From positions 1 through 21,882 of IMG/VR virus record IMGVR_UViG_3300042894_006008: a stretch of DNA of 21,882 bases, one strand, 5' to 3'. The notes beneath the pieces were generated by a model. That model had not been told where the DNA came from. It worked only from the letters and a program-made list of their open reading frames with translations, and made no database searches. Of the stretch, positions 13,169 to 21,882 are shown piece after piece; position 1 is the stretch's first letter, and every line of letters begins with the position of its first letter. Source of the DNA: a virus. A program made the position numbers and the translations under genes.

Positions 13169-16093
13169 ATGGCAGACATTCCAGATCTTCCAACTATTCC
13201 GTTGAGTATATCTCAAGCCACCTCGCCTAATGTGCCCGAAGGTGTGTCCAACGGACTGATATCATACGACCCATTTGGTACTTTGCTAAAAAGAAATACC
13301 GAAACAGGAGAATTCTACGATCCAGGCGGATTACCCGGCGATGCTGTTGCACCCATTGACCCCGGTGTGGGTGCAACTGACGATGGCACCACTGAAGGCA
13401 TTCAAGCTGAAATTGATGCTGCCGCGGCCGCTGGTGGGTCTGATGTTCCTGAAATAGTTATTACTGCACCAAGGCCAACAAATCAAACGGGTACCACATT
13501 AAATTCCAATGCAGCCAATGAACAAATTGTCCCACAAGGCAACATACTAGACAACTTTGCCAGCTACACTTATAGAGCTTCGGTATACCTGACCACGCCA
13601 GAGCAATACAGAAGTCTAGTGTACAGCGCAAAGCGCACAGTCAACGGTTATCAACTGTTGTTCCAGAGTGGTGGCGCTCCCAACAATGTTGGTGGATTTC
13701 AAGGAGCACTGTCTCAAAGCAATCAAACAACCACAACTATACCTGGCGCCGCTCAAGCCGACGCTGGTAGAAGCCCAGCGTTCCCACTGGACTTTTACAT
13801 TGATACAATTACCATCGACAATCGGTTGCCCAATGCAGGTACTGGATCTCCGCATGCATCAGCAAACATTAAATTCACAGTGATTGAACCAAACGGAATC
13901 ACACTGATTGATCGACTGTACGAAGCTGTGCAAGATTCTGCACCAAAAGAAGGTGGCGGGGTCAACTATAGTGCAGCCATTTATCTCATGGTAATTCGCT
14001 TTTACGGGTACGACGAAAATGGCAAAATAACTCAGATTGGCAATTTAAAAAATGGCGCCAGCGATTCCAATGCTGTGGTAGAAAAATTCATACCTTTCAG
14101 ACTCAACGGCATCAACATGAAGATCAACAATAATCTAGTCAAATATGAGTTTGATGGCAAGGGTGTGGGACTTGGCATTGCTGCCGGCACTCGACGAGGC
14201 ACTATTCCTTACGACCTACAACTGAGTGCCAACAACTTGAAAGATTTGTTAGGTGCCGCCACTGAATATGACGCAACAGAAACAAATGCGGATACTCCAG
14301 GCGCAGGAACCACTGCGACTCAAGGAAACTCGCCTGAGTCAGATGAGGACACAGCACGCCAGTCGTCTCAGCCAGGTAGTTCCAGTGCGCCACCCACTGC
14401 CAATGCGGCAGCAACATCCAAAAGAACAGTCAAGCCAGGATTGACTGGTGCAATGAATGCATTTCAAAGAGAGCTTTGTACAGGTGCCAATGCTGTGTAT
14501 TCAGTACCTGACACCTATGAAATTGTGTGGGTGCCAGCACCTGACGGATCACAGCCCATTCGAGATGCAACCACCTTGCTACCTGGCAAAATACAAGAAA
14601 CTAAACTAACGCCAATGGCACAGCCTGCTACAAGTAATCCGGGCAACTTGGACGAAAACAAAGTGTCAGTAGATAACACTGTTAGAACTTACAGTATCAC
14701 CGCTGGTATGCAAATGGTGCAAGCAATTGACCAGGCCATTAGAAACAGCAGTTATATTTACAAACAGGCACAGACCATACGAAATGCCATCACTGGTGAT
14801 GAAGAGTCAAATTCTACTGCGTCGTCAGGCAAACCAGTGAGATGGTATAATATTTCATTCCTGGCCATACCTAAAAAGTATGACAAACTGAGAAATGACT
14901 ATGCGTTTCATATAAGATTTATTATTAGTCCATACACCATTGACAACTTTGAAAGCAAGTATTTTCCACTGAACAAATTTAGAGGAGTACACAAATCTTA
15001 CCCATACTGGTTTACTGGAAAAAATACCTCAGTGATTGATTATCAAGAAAATTTAAACAATTTGTACAACATTACCGTGAGTGGCAGTAACCCAACAAAT
15101 TCTCTTGCTGAACAGCGTCGTCGTCTGCAGACCAGTAGCATGAGAGAAATTCCTTTTTACACCTATCAATCTTCCAGTAGTGAATCTCGACAAGGCACTG
15201 AAAACACTGCCAATGAAGTTTCGGCCAACCTAGCAGAAAGTCTCAACGACGATGTAGGACTTGCTAACACCAATTTGAGAATCATTGGAGATCCCAGTTG
15301 GCTGCAACAAGCATCCGCTTATGCTGGCGCCGATGCAACCCAATTCAACTACAGTGCTTATCTGCCAGATGGCACTATAAATTTTGATGCTGGACAGCCA
15401 ATGTTTGAGGTGGCCTGGCAACGGCCTGAGGACTATGACCTGTCAAAAGGAGTAGCAGATCCATACAGTAGAACAAACACCCAAGCTCGACAGCCGCTAC
15501 AAAGTCGTGTGTATACTGCAAAAAGAATTGTAAGCGAGTTCCATAATGGCAAATTTGAACAGTTGGTTGAAGGAACACTTTATCACTTTATTAAACCTTC
15601 AGGCAACAACAAAGCCACAACCGCCCCTGTGCCAAATAACTCAGCAGTGGATGATGCACGAGTTGCTAGACAAAACACAGTGTTAGGCACTAGATCAACA
15701 GCGTCAACTCCCACTGCAGAAGCAAATCAAAACGGCGAGGCTGGTACAACAGGTAACTATGGTAGTGGCAACGCATTTGATCTTGCAAACGATGGTTCAC
15801 AATATGGGCGAGGCGACGAATCAGCCTTACCAGCACCAACATTACAAGGTCCTGTGACCAATGAACAATCAGGATTTAATTCAGCACCACCAGGACCCAA
15901 CGATGGCGCACAGCCTTCTCCACCTCCGGGTGGAGCCACTGATGGCAGCGGAGGAGTATTGTCTCCAACTGATATTGAACTTGCAGGCCTGGCAGCTGAA
16001 GGATTTGGCCCGCCACCTGTGGTAGGTAGACTAAATTTTGACACACTGAATTCAGAAGACAATACTCCACAGATTATATCAAGAGAAGCATAA
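13169..16093 (+). CDS. Large baseplate hub-like structural protein
   Basis: This 974-residue protein between gp53 and gp5 is not one I can name with certainty. Beta-rich parts lie at about 130-360 (with 'FPLDFYIDTITID' near 200 and 'FTVIEPNGITLIDRL' near 235) and 490-800. The second ends in 'AKRIVSEFHNGKFEQLVEGTLY' style residues near 785, reminiscent of the closing strands of gp27-type hub proteins. A Ser/Thr/Ala-rich low-complexity insert (about 364-420) separates them, and a Pro/Gly-rich tail covers about 811-974. Position before gp5, the spike protein that binds the gp27 hub in T4, favours a hub role. It is about 2.5 times the size of T4 gp27. The start follows the gp53 stop by three bases with a weak ribosome binding site. 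Confidence 0.5.
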   Translation: MADIPDLPTIPLSISQATSPNVPEGVSNGLISYDPFGTLLKRNTETGEFYDPGGLPGDAVAPIDPGVGATDDGTTEGIQAEIDAAAAAGGSDVPEIVITAPRPTNQTGTTLNSNAANEQIVPQGNILDNFASYTYRASVYLTTPEQYRSLVYSAKRTVNGYQLLFQSGGAPNNVGGFQGALSQSNQTTTTIPGAAQADAGRSPAFPLDFYIDTITIDNRLPNAGTGSPHASANIKFTVIEPNGITLIDRLYEAVQDSAPKEGGGVNYSAAIYLMVIRFYGYDENGKITQIGNLKNGASDSNAVVEKFIPFRLNGINMKINNNLVKYEFDGKGVGLGIAAGTRRGTIPYDLQLSANNLKDLLGAATEYDATETNADTPGAGTTATQGNSPESDEDTARQSSQPGSSSAPPTANAAATSKRTVKPGLTGAMNAFQRELCTGANAVYSVPDTYEIVWVPAPDGSQPIRDATTLLPGKIQETKLTPMAQPATSNPGNLDENKVSVDNTVRTYSITAGMQMVQAIDQAIRNSSYIYKQAQTIRNAITGDEESNSTASSGKPVRWYNISFLAIPKKYDKLRNDYAFHIRFIISPYTIDNFESKYFPLNKFRGVHKSYPYWFTGKNTSVIDYQENLNNLYNITVSGSNPTNSLAEQRRRLQTSSMREIPFYTYQSSSSESRQGTENTANEVSANLAESLNDDVGLANTNLRIIGDPSWLQQASAYAGADATQFNYSAYLPDGTINFDAGQPMFEVAWQRPEDYDLSKGVADPYSRTNTQARQPLQSRVYTAKRIVSEFHNGKFEQLVEGTLYHFIKPSGNNKATTAPVPNNSAVDDARVARQNTVLGTRSTASTPTAEANQNGEAGTTGNYGSGNAFDLANDGSQYGRGDESALPAPTLQGPVTNEQSGFNSAPPGPNDGAQPSPPPGGATDGSGGVLSPTDIELAGLAAEGFGPPPVVGRLNFDTLNSEDNTPQIISREA

Positions 16094-16102
16094 GGAACAT
16101 CA

Positions 16103-17608
16103 ATGGCAACAGAAATTGAACGCAGTAGGGGTCGGCCACAAAATTACAAACCAGATCGCGGTGGAGTACCAGCTGAGTTTGGGCCATTCTACGGCGTTGT
16201 TAAAAACAATATTGATCCAACTCGCACAGGACGACTAGAAGTTTACATTACTGCATTTGATGATGGTAGTGAAGCAAAAACCTCCAAGTGGACCACAGTA
16301 AGTTATCTGCCCAGCTTTTTTGGAAATACTCCAGCAAACCCATCAGCTACAGGCGTTGGCAGTTTTGTGGATGGTAATCCCAGCAGTTACGGCATGTGGT
16401 TTACTCCACCTGACATTGGAGTAACTGTGTTGTGTGTGTTTGCTAACGGGGACCGAAGCCAAGGATATTATATTGGAGTTGTGCCTGACCAGGCAGTTGG
16501 ACACATGGTTCCGGCCATTGGCGCAACCACGGCATTTGTTACAGAAAATCAAAATCAAGCCAGCTATTTTGCTGGTGCCACTGCGCTGCCTGTGGTTGAA
16601 GTCAATACCAACAATGCTGCCATTGTCAGTTCAAGTAGATTTTTTGACAAGCCTAAGCCTGTGCAGAGTGTGATTGCTAGTGCAATGTTTCAGCAAGGGT
16701 TGATCAAAGATCCTGAGCGTGGCCCTATTCTAAGTAGCAGTCAACGAGAAACACCTAGCGCAGTGTATGGAATTTCTACACCTGGAATGGCCATCTATCA
16801 AGGTGGCATGCAACCAAGCGAAATAAAACAAAAAATTGATGCAGGAGAACTAAAACCACAAGACGCCAAGGTAATTGGGCGTGTGGGCGGACATACTTTT
16901 GTCATGGACGATGGCGATATTGAAGGTAACAATCGACTGTTTCGATTGAGAACAACTTCTGGACATCAGATCACCATGAGTGACACTGGTAACTTTTTCT
17001 ATGTGACACATGCCAATGGCCTGGCCTGGTTTGAACTTGGCGCCGAAGGCACACTGGATGTGTTTGCCACAAATTCAATCAACCTGCGCACTCAAGGTGA
17101 CATTAACCTGCATGCTGATCGTGACATCAACATGTTTGCCGGCAGAAATTTCAAAGTCAGTGCAAAAGAAACTGTGCATTTAGAAGCTGGTATTGATTTC
17201 AAAGCATCTGCACAAGAAAGTTTTAACTTGTACAGCAAAGCAACCATTGGCGTCAAAGCTGATGGGTCATTGGCTCTTGACAGTGACGGCGGTAGTTGGG
17301 CAGGAGGCAGTGCTTTGGTATTCAAAGCAGACGGCATTGATCTTAACGGCCCAGACGCAGACGCAGTTGATCCAATTGATCCTATTACCACAACAGTTAT
17401 GGATGACACTTCATTCTCCACATCTGAAGGATGGAAAGTTGATAGTGGAGCATTGACCAGCATTGTCAGCCGAGCCCCCACACACGAACCTTATCCTTAT
17501 CACAATACAGGAGTGGATGCAGAAGTAAATCAAGAAGAAGGCGAACCTGAACCGCCACCAGGAGCAGTGTCTGTACCTGCTGGAGTTGAAATAGAGAGAA
17601 CAGAATGA
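16103..17608 (+). CDS. 5: gp5-like baseplate spike/hub, no lysozyme domain
   Basis: The 501-residue protein has the gp5/VgrG layout. An OB-fold lies at about 25-130, opening with 'GPFYGVVKNNIDPTRTGRLEV'. It is followed by a connector and then GGHTFVMDDGD (262-272), which leads into a repeat-rich beta-helix at about 283-400 with 'DINLHADRDINMFAGRNFKVSA' type strands of the spike needle. T4 gp5 carries a lysozyme domain between the OB-fold and the helix. Here only about 130 residues lie there and no lysozyme catalytic Glu-Asp-Thr pattern is seen, so cell-wall digestion must come from elsewhere. The C-terminal about 90 residues are acidic and Pro/Glu-rich. AAGGAA precedes the ATG, and the stop overlaps the next gene (ATGA). 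Confidence 0.88.
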   Translation: MATEIERSRGRPQNYKPDRGGVPAEFGPFYGVVKNNIDPTRTGRLEVYITAFDDGSEAKTSKWTTVSYLPSFFGNTPANPSATGVGSFVDGNPSSYGMWFTPPDIGVTVLCVFANGDRSQGYYIGVVPDQAVGHMVPAIGATTAFVTENQNQASYFAGATALPVVEVNTNNAAIVSSSRFFDKPKPVQSVIASAMFQQGLIKDPERGPILSSSQRETPSAVYGISTPGMAIYQGGMQPSEIKQKIDAGELKPQDAKVIGRVGGHTFVMDDGDIEGNNRLFRLRTTSGHQITMSDTGNFFYVTHANGLAWFELGAEGTLDVFATNSINLRTQGDINLHADRDINMFAGRNFKVSAKETVHLEAGIDFKASAQESFNLYSKATIGVKADGSLALDSDGGSWAGGSALVFKADGIDLNGPDADAVDPIDPITTTVMDDTSFSTSEGWKVDSGALTSIVSRAPTHEPYPYHNTGVDAEVNQEEGEPEPPPGAVSVPAGVEIERTE

Positions 17609-19200
17609 GTACTTTTAACTTTACACTACCAGACGGCAAAGCATTCAACCTCAAAGGCCCTGAAGGCATGAGTTTTGATCAAGCTCAGGCTATTTTTAAC
17701 CAACAGTCTGACTCAGGATCCCTAGTTGGGGTCAAAGTAGGAGGAGCAATCAATGCCGCCACACAAGCTGCCGGAGGACTTGCTGCCGCCAGATCTCAAC
17801 TGTCTCAAGGCCTAGGTAGGTTAACAGGTGCACTAGGTGTAGGTACTAATTTAAATTCTCTCACATCGTCTTTGGGGCCATTAGGAGCAGCCGCAGCCGG
17901 GCAAGCAAAATCAGCCTTAGCAGGTGGCGCCGCTGCCTTTAATTCATTGACCAGTGGAGCAAGTGCTGCCACTGGAGCAATCAGCGCAGGGTTATCTGCT
18001 GCCACAGGTGCAGCCGGGGTAGTCACAGGTGCGACCAGTGCAGTCACAGGAGCATTGACTGGTGTGGCAGCACAAGCAGGCAGCGTAGCAAACACCGCAA
18101 TCAAAACAGTGACTGGTGCCCTGGGACAAAATCCCGTCAGCGGAATTGGCATTGCAGATTTTGCCAAACAGGCACCAGCTTTGGCTGGTCTAGGAAGTAT
18201 GAGTTTGCCTGATGTGACTGGAACACTGGCACAAGCGGCCAAACTGGTAGGACAAGCCACTGGCGAAATATCAAATACACTGGGTGCTGGCAAGTTTGGT
18301 CTTGATGCCACACAGTTAGAAAGAACTGGAATGATCAAGCCAGGCACGGCCGCAACATTTTTAGCTGGAGGGTCAGCTGATCTTGTTGATGTTTTAAAAA
18401 GCCCCACAGTGTGGACAGGCAAAGCCGGCGTAAAAAGTCTTGATGGATTACTAAACAATACTGAACTACAAGACAAGCTACAACAAAATTTAATGGCTGA
18501 CGGAATCGGGGCATTAAAGCAAGCAGGAGTTCCAGTGGACAAATTGACTCCTCAAGCACTGGCAGGAGTGGCAACCAACGCTGCCAAAAGTGTCAGCGAT
18601 ACACTGGCCTGGGCCAAAGGATCTGTTAGTTTGCCAGCATACGTTAAAGCATCGTTTGACAACACAGTGACCAATAGTGCTTTTGCTGTAACTCTCACGC
18701 AGACCAAAGTAGATGATTCTTTATTAAAAGAAAAAGTAATTGAACCAGCATCAAACACAGTAAACACTGCGAGTGTAACAGCCGCAGCCAGTCGAGTGGT
18801 TGGCAATGACAAGGTTCCTAGCATTTCTGCAACCAACGGCGATAACAGCGCAAAAAGCACTGTGACTGCAGGCCTTGAATTCTTACAAAGCATCTCTTCA
18901 CAATTACAAAGTTTAACTGCAACTGTGGAAAATTTAAAAACTCAGTCTAGTATTTCTCAAGTGCAATGGAACACAGTCAATGAAGAATTGTTGATGATCA
19001 AAGCAACCTATAGCAATAGCGCAACAGGTTATGAACAAGATGCAATTGAAGCAGTTAATTCACTACCAAATTCTGATCCACAGAAAGCTCGACTGTTAGG
19101 CTCAGTCAATAGTTTTCGATCTTTGCAGAAGCAGGTCGTTGCTGCCATACTGGTATTGAAAAAAGATATTGCTGACTTGGCCAACAAAATTGTCACATAA
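17605..19200 (+). CDS. Ala/Gly-rich virion structural protein, unnamed
   Basis: The 531-residue protein opens with FTLPDGKAFNLKGPEGMSFDQAQAIFNQQ-type residues (6-34), an N-terminal motif familiar from virion proteins of marine T4-like phages. Residues about 50-190 are dominated by Ala, Gly, Ser and Thr with regular hydrophobic spacing. Residues about 420-531 carry a helical, coiled-coil-like C-terminus rich in Leu, Gln and Lys. No enzyme motif is seen. The location between gp5 and gp25 indicates a tail or baseplate part, for example a hub-associated or tube-filling protein, though gp26/gp28/gp29-type roles cannot be separated here. It begins by ATGA overlap with gp5, and its TAA lies inside the late-promoter-like motif at 19196-19203. 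Confidence 0.6.
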   Translation: MSTFNFTLPDGKAFNLKGPEGMSFDQAQAIFNQQSDSGSLVGVKVGGAINAATQAAGGLAAARSQLSQGLGRLTGALGVGTNLNSLTSSLGPLGAAAAGQAKSALAGGAAAFNSLTSGASAATGAISAGLSAATGAAGVVTGATSAVTGALTGVAAQAGSVANTAIKTVTGALGQNPVSGIGIADFAKQAPALAGLGSMSLPDVTGTLAQAAKLVGQATGEISNTLGAGKFGLDATQLERTGMIKPGTAATFLAGGSADLVDVLKSPTVWTGKAGVKSLDGLLNNTELQDKLQQNLMADGIGALKQAGVPVDKLTPQALAGVATNAAKSVSDTLAWAKGSVSLPAYVKASFDNTVTNSAFAVTLTQTKVDDSLLKEKVIEPASNTVNTASVTAAASRVVGNDKVPSISATNGDNSAKSTVTAGLEFLQSISSQLQSLTATVENLKTQSSISQVQWNTVNEELLMIKATYSNSATGYEQDAIEAVNSLPNSDPQKARLLGSVNSFRSLQKQVVAAILVLKKDIADLANKIVT

Positions 19201-19203
19201 ATA
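19196..19203 (+). promoter_or_regulatory. Late-promoter-like CATAAATA before gp25
   Basis: CATAAATA matches seven of eight positions of the T4 late -10 element. It contains the stop codon of the upstream gene (TAA, 19198-19200) and ends five bases before the gp25 ATG. A start 6-7 bases downstream would fall at or next to the ATG, giving a nearly leaderless gp25 mRNA. Confidence 0.5.
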
Positions 19204-19208
19204 TTACC

Positions 19209-19583
19209 ATGACTACATTCGTTGGCTTCAATACACAAAATCAATACAAAAAGTTTACTCTAATAGACTTTGAATTAATCAAGCGGGATCTGTTGAATGC
19301 ATTTAACATTCGCCAGGGTCAGCTGCCAGGCCGCCCAGGCTATGGCACAATCTTGTGGGACTACTTGTTTGAAAATCAAATTGAAGCTGTGCAACAAGGT
19401 ATCATTGCTGAAGTGCAACGAGTAGGTGGTGGCGACCCTAGAATTTACATCAGCCAGGTCAATGTGTATCCGCAATTGAATGGCATGTTGATTGAATTAG
19501 AACTGCAAGTTGTAGGCACAACCAATGCAGAAATCCTAAGCATTTTCTTTAACCAACAACAACGCAACGCCACATATGTATAA
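19209..19583 (+). CDS. 25: gp25 baseplate wedge protein
   Basis: The 124-residue protein belongs to the gp25/GPW family (sheath initiator of contractile tails). Key features are a 'LIKRDLLNAFNIRQGQLPGRPGYGT' opening (23-47) and 'WDYLFE' (50-55), where a conserved Glu lies, then 'IAEVQRVGGGDPRI' and an amphipathic strand 'GMLIELELQVV'. Length is close to T4 gp25 (132). No Shine-Dalgarno is visible before the ATG at 19209. The upstream eight bases are part of a late-promoter-like motif and the short ATTACC. gp25 links the wedge to the first sheath ring. Confidence 0.95.
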   Translation: MTTFVGFNTQNQYKKFTLIDFELIKRDLLNAFNIRQGQLPGRPGYGTILWDYLFENQIEAVQQGIIAEVQRVGGGDPRIYISQVNVYPQLNGMLIELELQVVGTTNAEILSIFFNQQQRNATYV

Positions 19584-19602
19584 CTGCGTGGTTTTTAATG
19601 TC

Positions 19603-19610
19603 CATAAATA
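19603..19610 (+). promoter_or_regulatory. Late-promoter-like CATAAATA before gp6
   Basis: The same CATAAATA octamer as before gp25 lies in the 46-base gap between gp25 and gp6, 19 bases before the gp6 ATG. AAAGG (19615-19619) follows as ribosome binding site. Repeating the same octamer at two consecutive gene starts supports a phage-specific late promoter. Confidence 0.6.
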
Positions 19611-19629
19611 ACTTAAAGGTTACTAGGAA

Positions 19630-21882
19630 ATGGCAAAAACCACACGACAAACAGCGATATTTGGAGTTGAAGACTGGAAACAGATCTATCAAACTTATCG
19701 CGAAGCAGACTTCCAAAGTTATGATTTTGAAACTCTACGCAAGAGTTTTGTAGACTACCTGCGTTTGTATTACCCAGAAACTTTCAATGACTATATTGAA
19801 AGTTCAGAATACATTGCATTGCTAGATGTTATTGCGTTTATGGGCCAAGCAATGGCTTTCCGTACGGACCTTAACACTCGCGAAAACTATTTGGACACAG
19901 CTGAACGCCGAGATTCAGTGGTCAAGCTGGCCAACCTTGTGAGCTACACAGCCAAAAGAAACACTGCGGCAGAAGGCCTACTCAAAGTTTTCAACATAAC
20001 AACCACAGAGAATGTGGTGGATTACAATGGTGTTAACCTCAGCAATGTGACCATCAACTGGGCTGACCCCACAAACTTTGACTGGTTAGAACAGTGGACA
20101 GCAGTTATCAACGCCACCTTGGTAGACAGCCAAAAAGTTGGTCGTCCGGGCAACAGACAAACTCTGCTGGGAGTAAACACCAGCGAATATGCCATCAATC
20201 TAGTGCCCGGCTTCTTGCCAATCATTCCTTACACTGCCACAGTGGACGGTGTAAACATGCCTTTTGAAGCCATGTCATCCACCAGTGCTGGCCGAGATTA
20301 CCTGTACGAACCCAGTCCTGTTCCCAACTCCAGCTTTAACATTGTGTATCGCAATGATCAGTTGGGTTTCCAGTCAGCCAACAACGGCTATTTTTTCATG
20401 TTCAAGCAAGGATCGTTGCAAAGTCAAGATTTTAACTTGGCCGAGCGTATCAGCAATCGTGTGGTCAACATCAATGTGGAAGGTGTCAACAACACAGACC
20501 GTTGGTTGTTCCAGTTGGACAATGTAGGAACTGTCTCTAGAGAGTGGACCTACACTGAAAACATTTACACCGCAGCCGCTGAACAACAGCAACAACTGCG
20601 TCCAATCTATTCAACCACCAGTCGTACCAATGACCAAATTACCATGGTGTTTGGCGATGGTGTATTCTCAGAAATTCCTGTGGGCACATTCCGTGCTTAT
20701 GTTCGTGCATCAAATGGCTTGCAGTATATTATCAATCCTGAAGAGATGCAGAACATTGTGCTGCCTGTCAGTTACATTGACCGCAATGGCAACCTGCAGA
20801 CAATCACATTCACCTGTGGCATCACACAACCTGTGAGTAATGCACAGTCTCGTGAAAGCATTGACGCAATCAAACAACGAGCTCCTGCTAGATACTACAC
20901 ACAGAATCGCATGGTCAACGGTGAAGACTACAACCTGTTTCCATACACACAATACAACAGCATTATCAAAAGCAAGGCATTGAACCGTGCCAGTATTGGT
21001 ACCAGCCGTTATCTAGATCTAGTTGACAACACTGGCAAGTACAGTTCCACAAACACTTTCAGCAGTGATGGTGGCATCTGGGAAAACAACATCCTGCCCA
21101 CAGTGCTGTTTACCTATACCAATCGCAACGAGATTGCGGACTTTATCAGCAACTCAATACAGCCAGCTTTGTTGGAAGCCACAATCAAACAATTCTACTA
21201 TGCTAACTTTCCTAGAATTGACACTATTAATGCACCAGGTACTTCTACTGTTGGTAGTACCTGGAATCAAAGTACAACATTGGCCAACGAAACAACTGGT
21301 TATTTTAAAAATGGTGGCGGAGCACCAGTAGCACTAGGCGACTACAGCAGTACCGACTTCAAGTATGTGGTACAAAGTTGCCTGATTAACTTTGTTGCAC
21401 CCACAGGTTATTATTTTGATGCCAACAACCGACTCAAAGCTGGTATTCCGACTCGCCCTGAAGAGCGGTTGGAGATTTGGGCTAGTCCTACAAAGATCAC
21501 TGGCGACGGCGACAATGGTGGAGCAGGCAACTTCTCCAATGGGCAAGGACCAGTCACACTCAACAACTTTGTCCCAACAGGAGCAATAGTTAACGTAGTG
21601 ATTCCTGTGTATGTTACCACATTGCCATTGGCACTGCAAGATGAGATTCAGCAACAGATTTTGTTGTTGCGTAATTTTGGTCTTGGTTACGATAACGATG
21701 GTCTTGTTACAGGCACAGCAGGCACATGGTATTTGATTACTAGCACAAACTTGGATGTTGACTCAACTTGGAGTCAGACTACTCCTGGTCAGGCTGGCAA
21801 CACGGATGGAGTAAATTCAGATGCCAGCTGGATGGTACAGTTTGTTGTGCAAAATGGCACATACACTGGCACATTCCGTGGC
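19630..21882 (+). CDS. 6: gp6 baseplate wedge protein (3' end outside window)
   Basis: The frame is open from ATG 19630 to the window end: 751 codons without stop, so the protein is longer than T4 gp6 (660). The N-terminus (MAKTTRQTAIFGVEDW) is followed by a helical part with 'LDVIAFMGQAMAFRTDLNTRE' style residues (about 62-80). The most telling block is APARYYTQNRMVNGEDYN (from 418), the conserved gp6/gpJ-family core. gp6 dimers form the ring that ties the six wedges together, and the neighbouring gp25 binds to this part. CATAAATA and AAAGG precede the start. The rest, probably followed by gp7/gp8-type genes, lies beyond 21882. Confidence 0.93.
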   Translation, partial: MAKTTRQTAIFGVEDWKQIYQTYREADFQSYDFETLRKSFVDYLRLYYPETFNDYIESSEYIALLDVIAFMGQAMAFRTDLNTRENYLDTAERRDSVVKLANLVSYTAKRNTAAEGLLKVFNITTTENVVDYNGVNLSNVTINWADPTNFDWLEQWTAVINATLVDSQKVGRPGNRQTLLGVNTSEYAINLVPGFLPIIPYTATVDGVNMPFEAMSSTSAGRDYLYEPSPVPNSSFNIVYRNDQLGFQSANNGYFFMFKQGSLQSQDFNLAERISNRVVNINVEGVNNTDRWLFQLDNVGTVSREWTYTENIYTAAAEQQQQLRPIYSTTSRTNDQITMVFGDGVFSEIPVGTFRAYVRASNGLQYIINPEEMQNIVLPVSYIDRNGNLQTITFTCGITQPVSNAQSRESIDAIKQRAPARYYTQNRMVNGEDYNLFPYTQYNSIIKSKALNRASIGTSRYLDLVDNTGKYSSTNTFSSDGGIWENNILPTVLFTYTNRNEIADFISNSIQPALLEATIKQFYYANFPRIDTINAPGTSTVGSTWNQSTTLANETTGYFKNGGGAPVALGDYSSTDFKYVVQSCLINFVAPTGYYFDANNRLKAGIPTRPEERLEIWASPTKITGDGDNGGAGNFSNGQGPVTLNNFVPTGAIVNVVIPVYVTTLPLALQDEIQQQILLLRNFGLGYDNDGLVTGTAGTWYLITSTNLDVDSTWSQTTPGQAGNTDGVNSDASWMVQFVVQNGTYTGTFRG

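Noticed and set aside
17805-18542. Long antisense open frame (245 codons, Pro/Ala-rich) on the minus strand
   Set aside because: It is the mirror of the Ala/Gly-rich coding region. Its composition is low-complexity, it has no ribosome binding site or domain, and it opposes a clear structural gene.
1-21882. CRISPR arrays, insertion sequences, integrase or attachment sites
   Set aside because: No regularly spaced repeats, transposase or integrase frames, or terminal inverted repeats were seen. Only the single 23-base repeat pair and the hairpins listed were found.

Overview
This window is a piece of a T4-like myovirus genome (tailed phage, contractile tail). Recognisable T4-type genes are the recombination nuclease pair gp46/gp47, the late sigma factor gp55, and a baseplate block with gp53, gp5, gp25 and gp6. 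Compact gp53, a gp5 without a lysozyme domain, and large unnamed structural proteins between the baseplate genes suggest a marine or aquatic T4-like phage of the cyanophage/pelagiphage kind rather than an enterobacterial one. The sequence does not identify the host: no photosynthesis genes are visible.

Layout: (1) 1-428 has no supported gene but several perfect inverted repeats and a possible terminator. (2) 429-11103 is one long, tightly packed minus-strand operon. In transcription order it reads gp55, a sulfotransferase-like gene, gp47, a three-gene set (called D-E-F here), gp46, a second D'-E'-F' set, a radical SAM enzyme, a short-chain dehydrogenase and a GIY-YIG homing-type endonuclease. 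Most junctions overlap by four bases (ATGA), which points to translational coupling. (3) 11104-11216 is a divergent control region. It holds a near-consensus sigma70-type promoter facing the minus operon and a T4-late-like motif facing the structural genes. (4) 11217-21882 is a plus-strand late structural operon: a gp48-like tube-cap candidate with a long N-terminal extension, gp53, a 974-residue hub-like protein, gp5, a 531-residue Ala/Gly-rich protein, gp25 and the first 751 codons of gp6, which runs off the window. CATAAATA late-promoter-like motifs sit just before gp25 and gp6.

Working model: host RNA polymerase reads the minus operon early from the sigma70-like promoter and makes gp55 together with recombination and accessory enzymes. 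gp55 then directs polymerase to the late motifs of the baseplate operon. The most unusual part is the duplicated D-E-F set. Its copies follow gp47 and gp46 respectively, are strongly diverged, and keep the same order. Together with a third sulfotransferase-like protein, a radical SAM enzyme and an SDR they look like a modification gene set of unknown substrate. That role is inference from gene content, not something the sequence proves.
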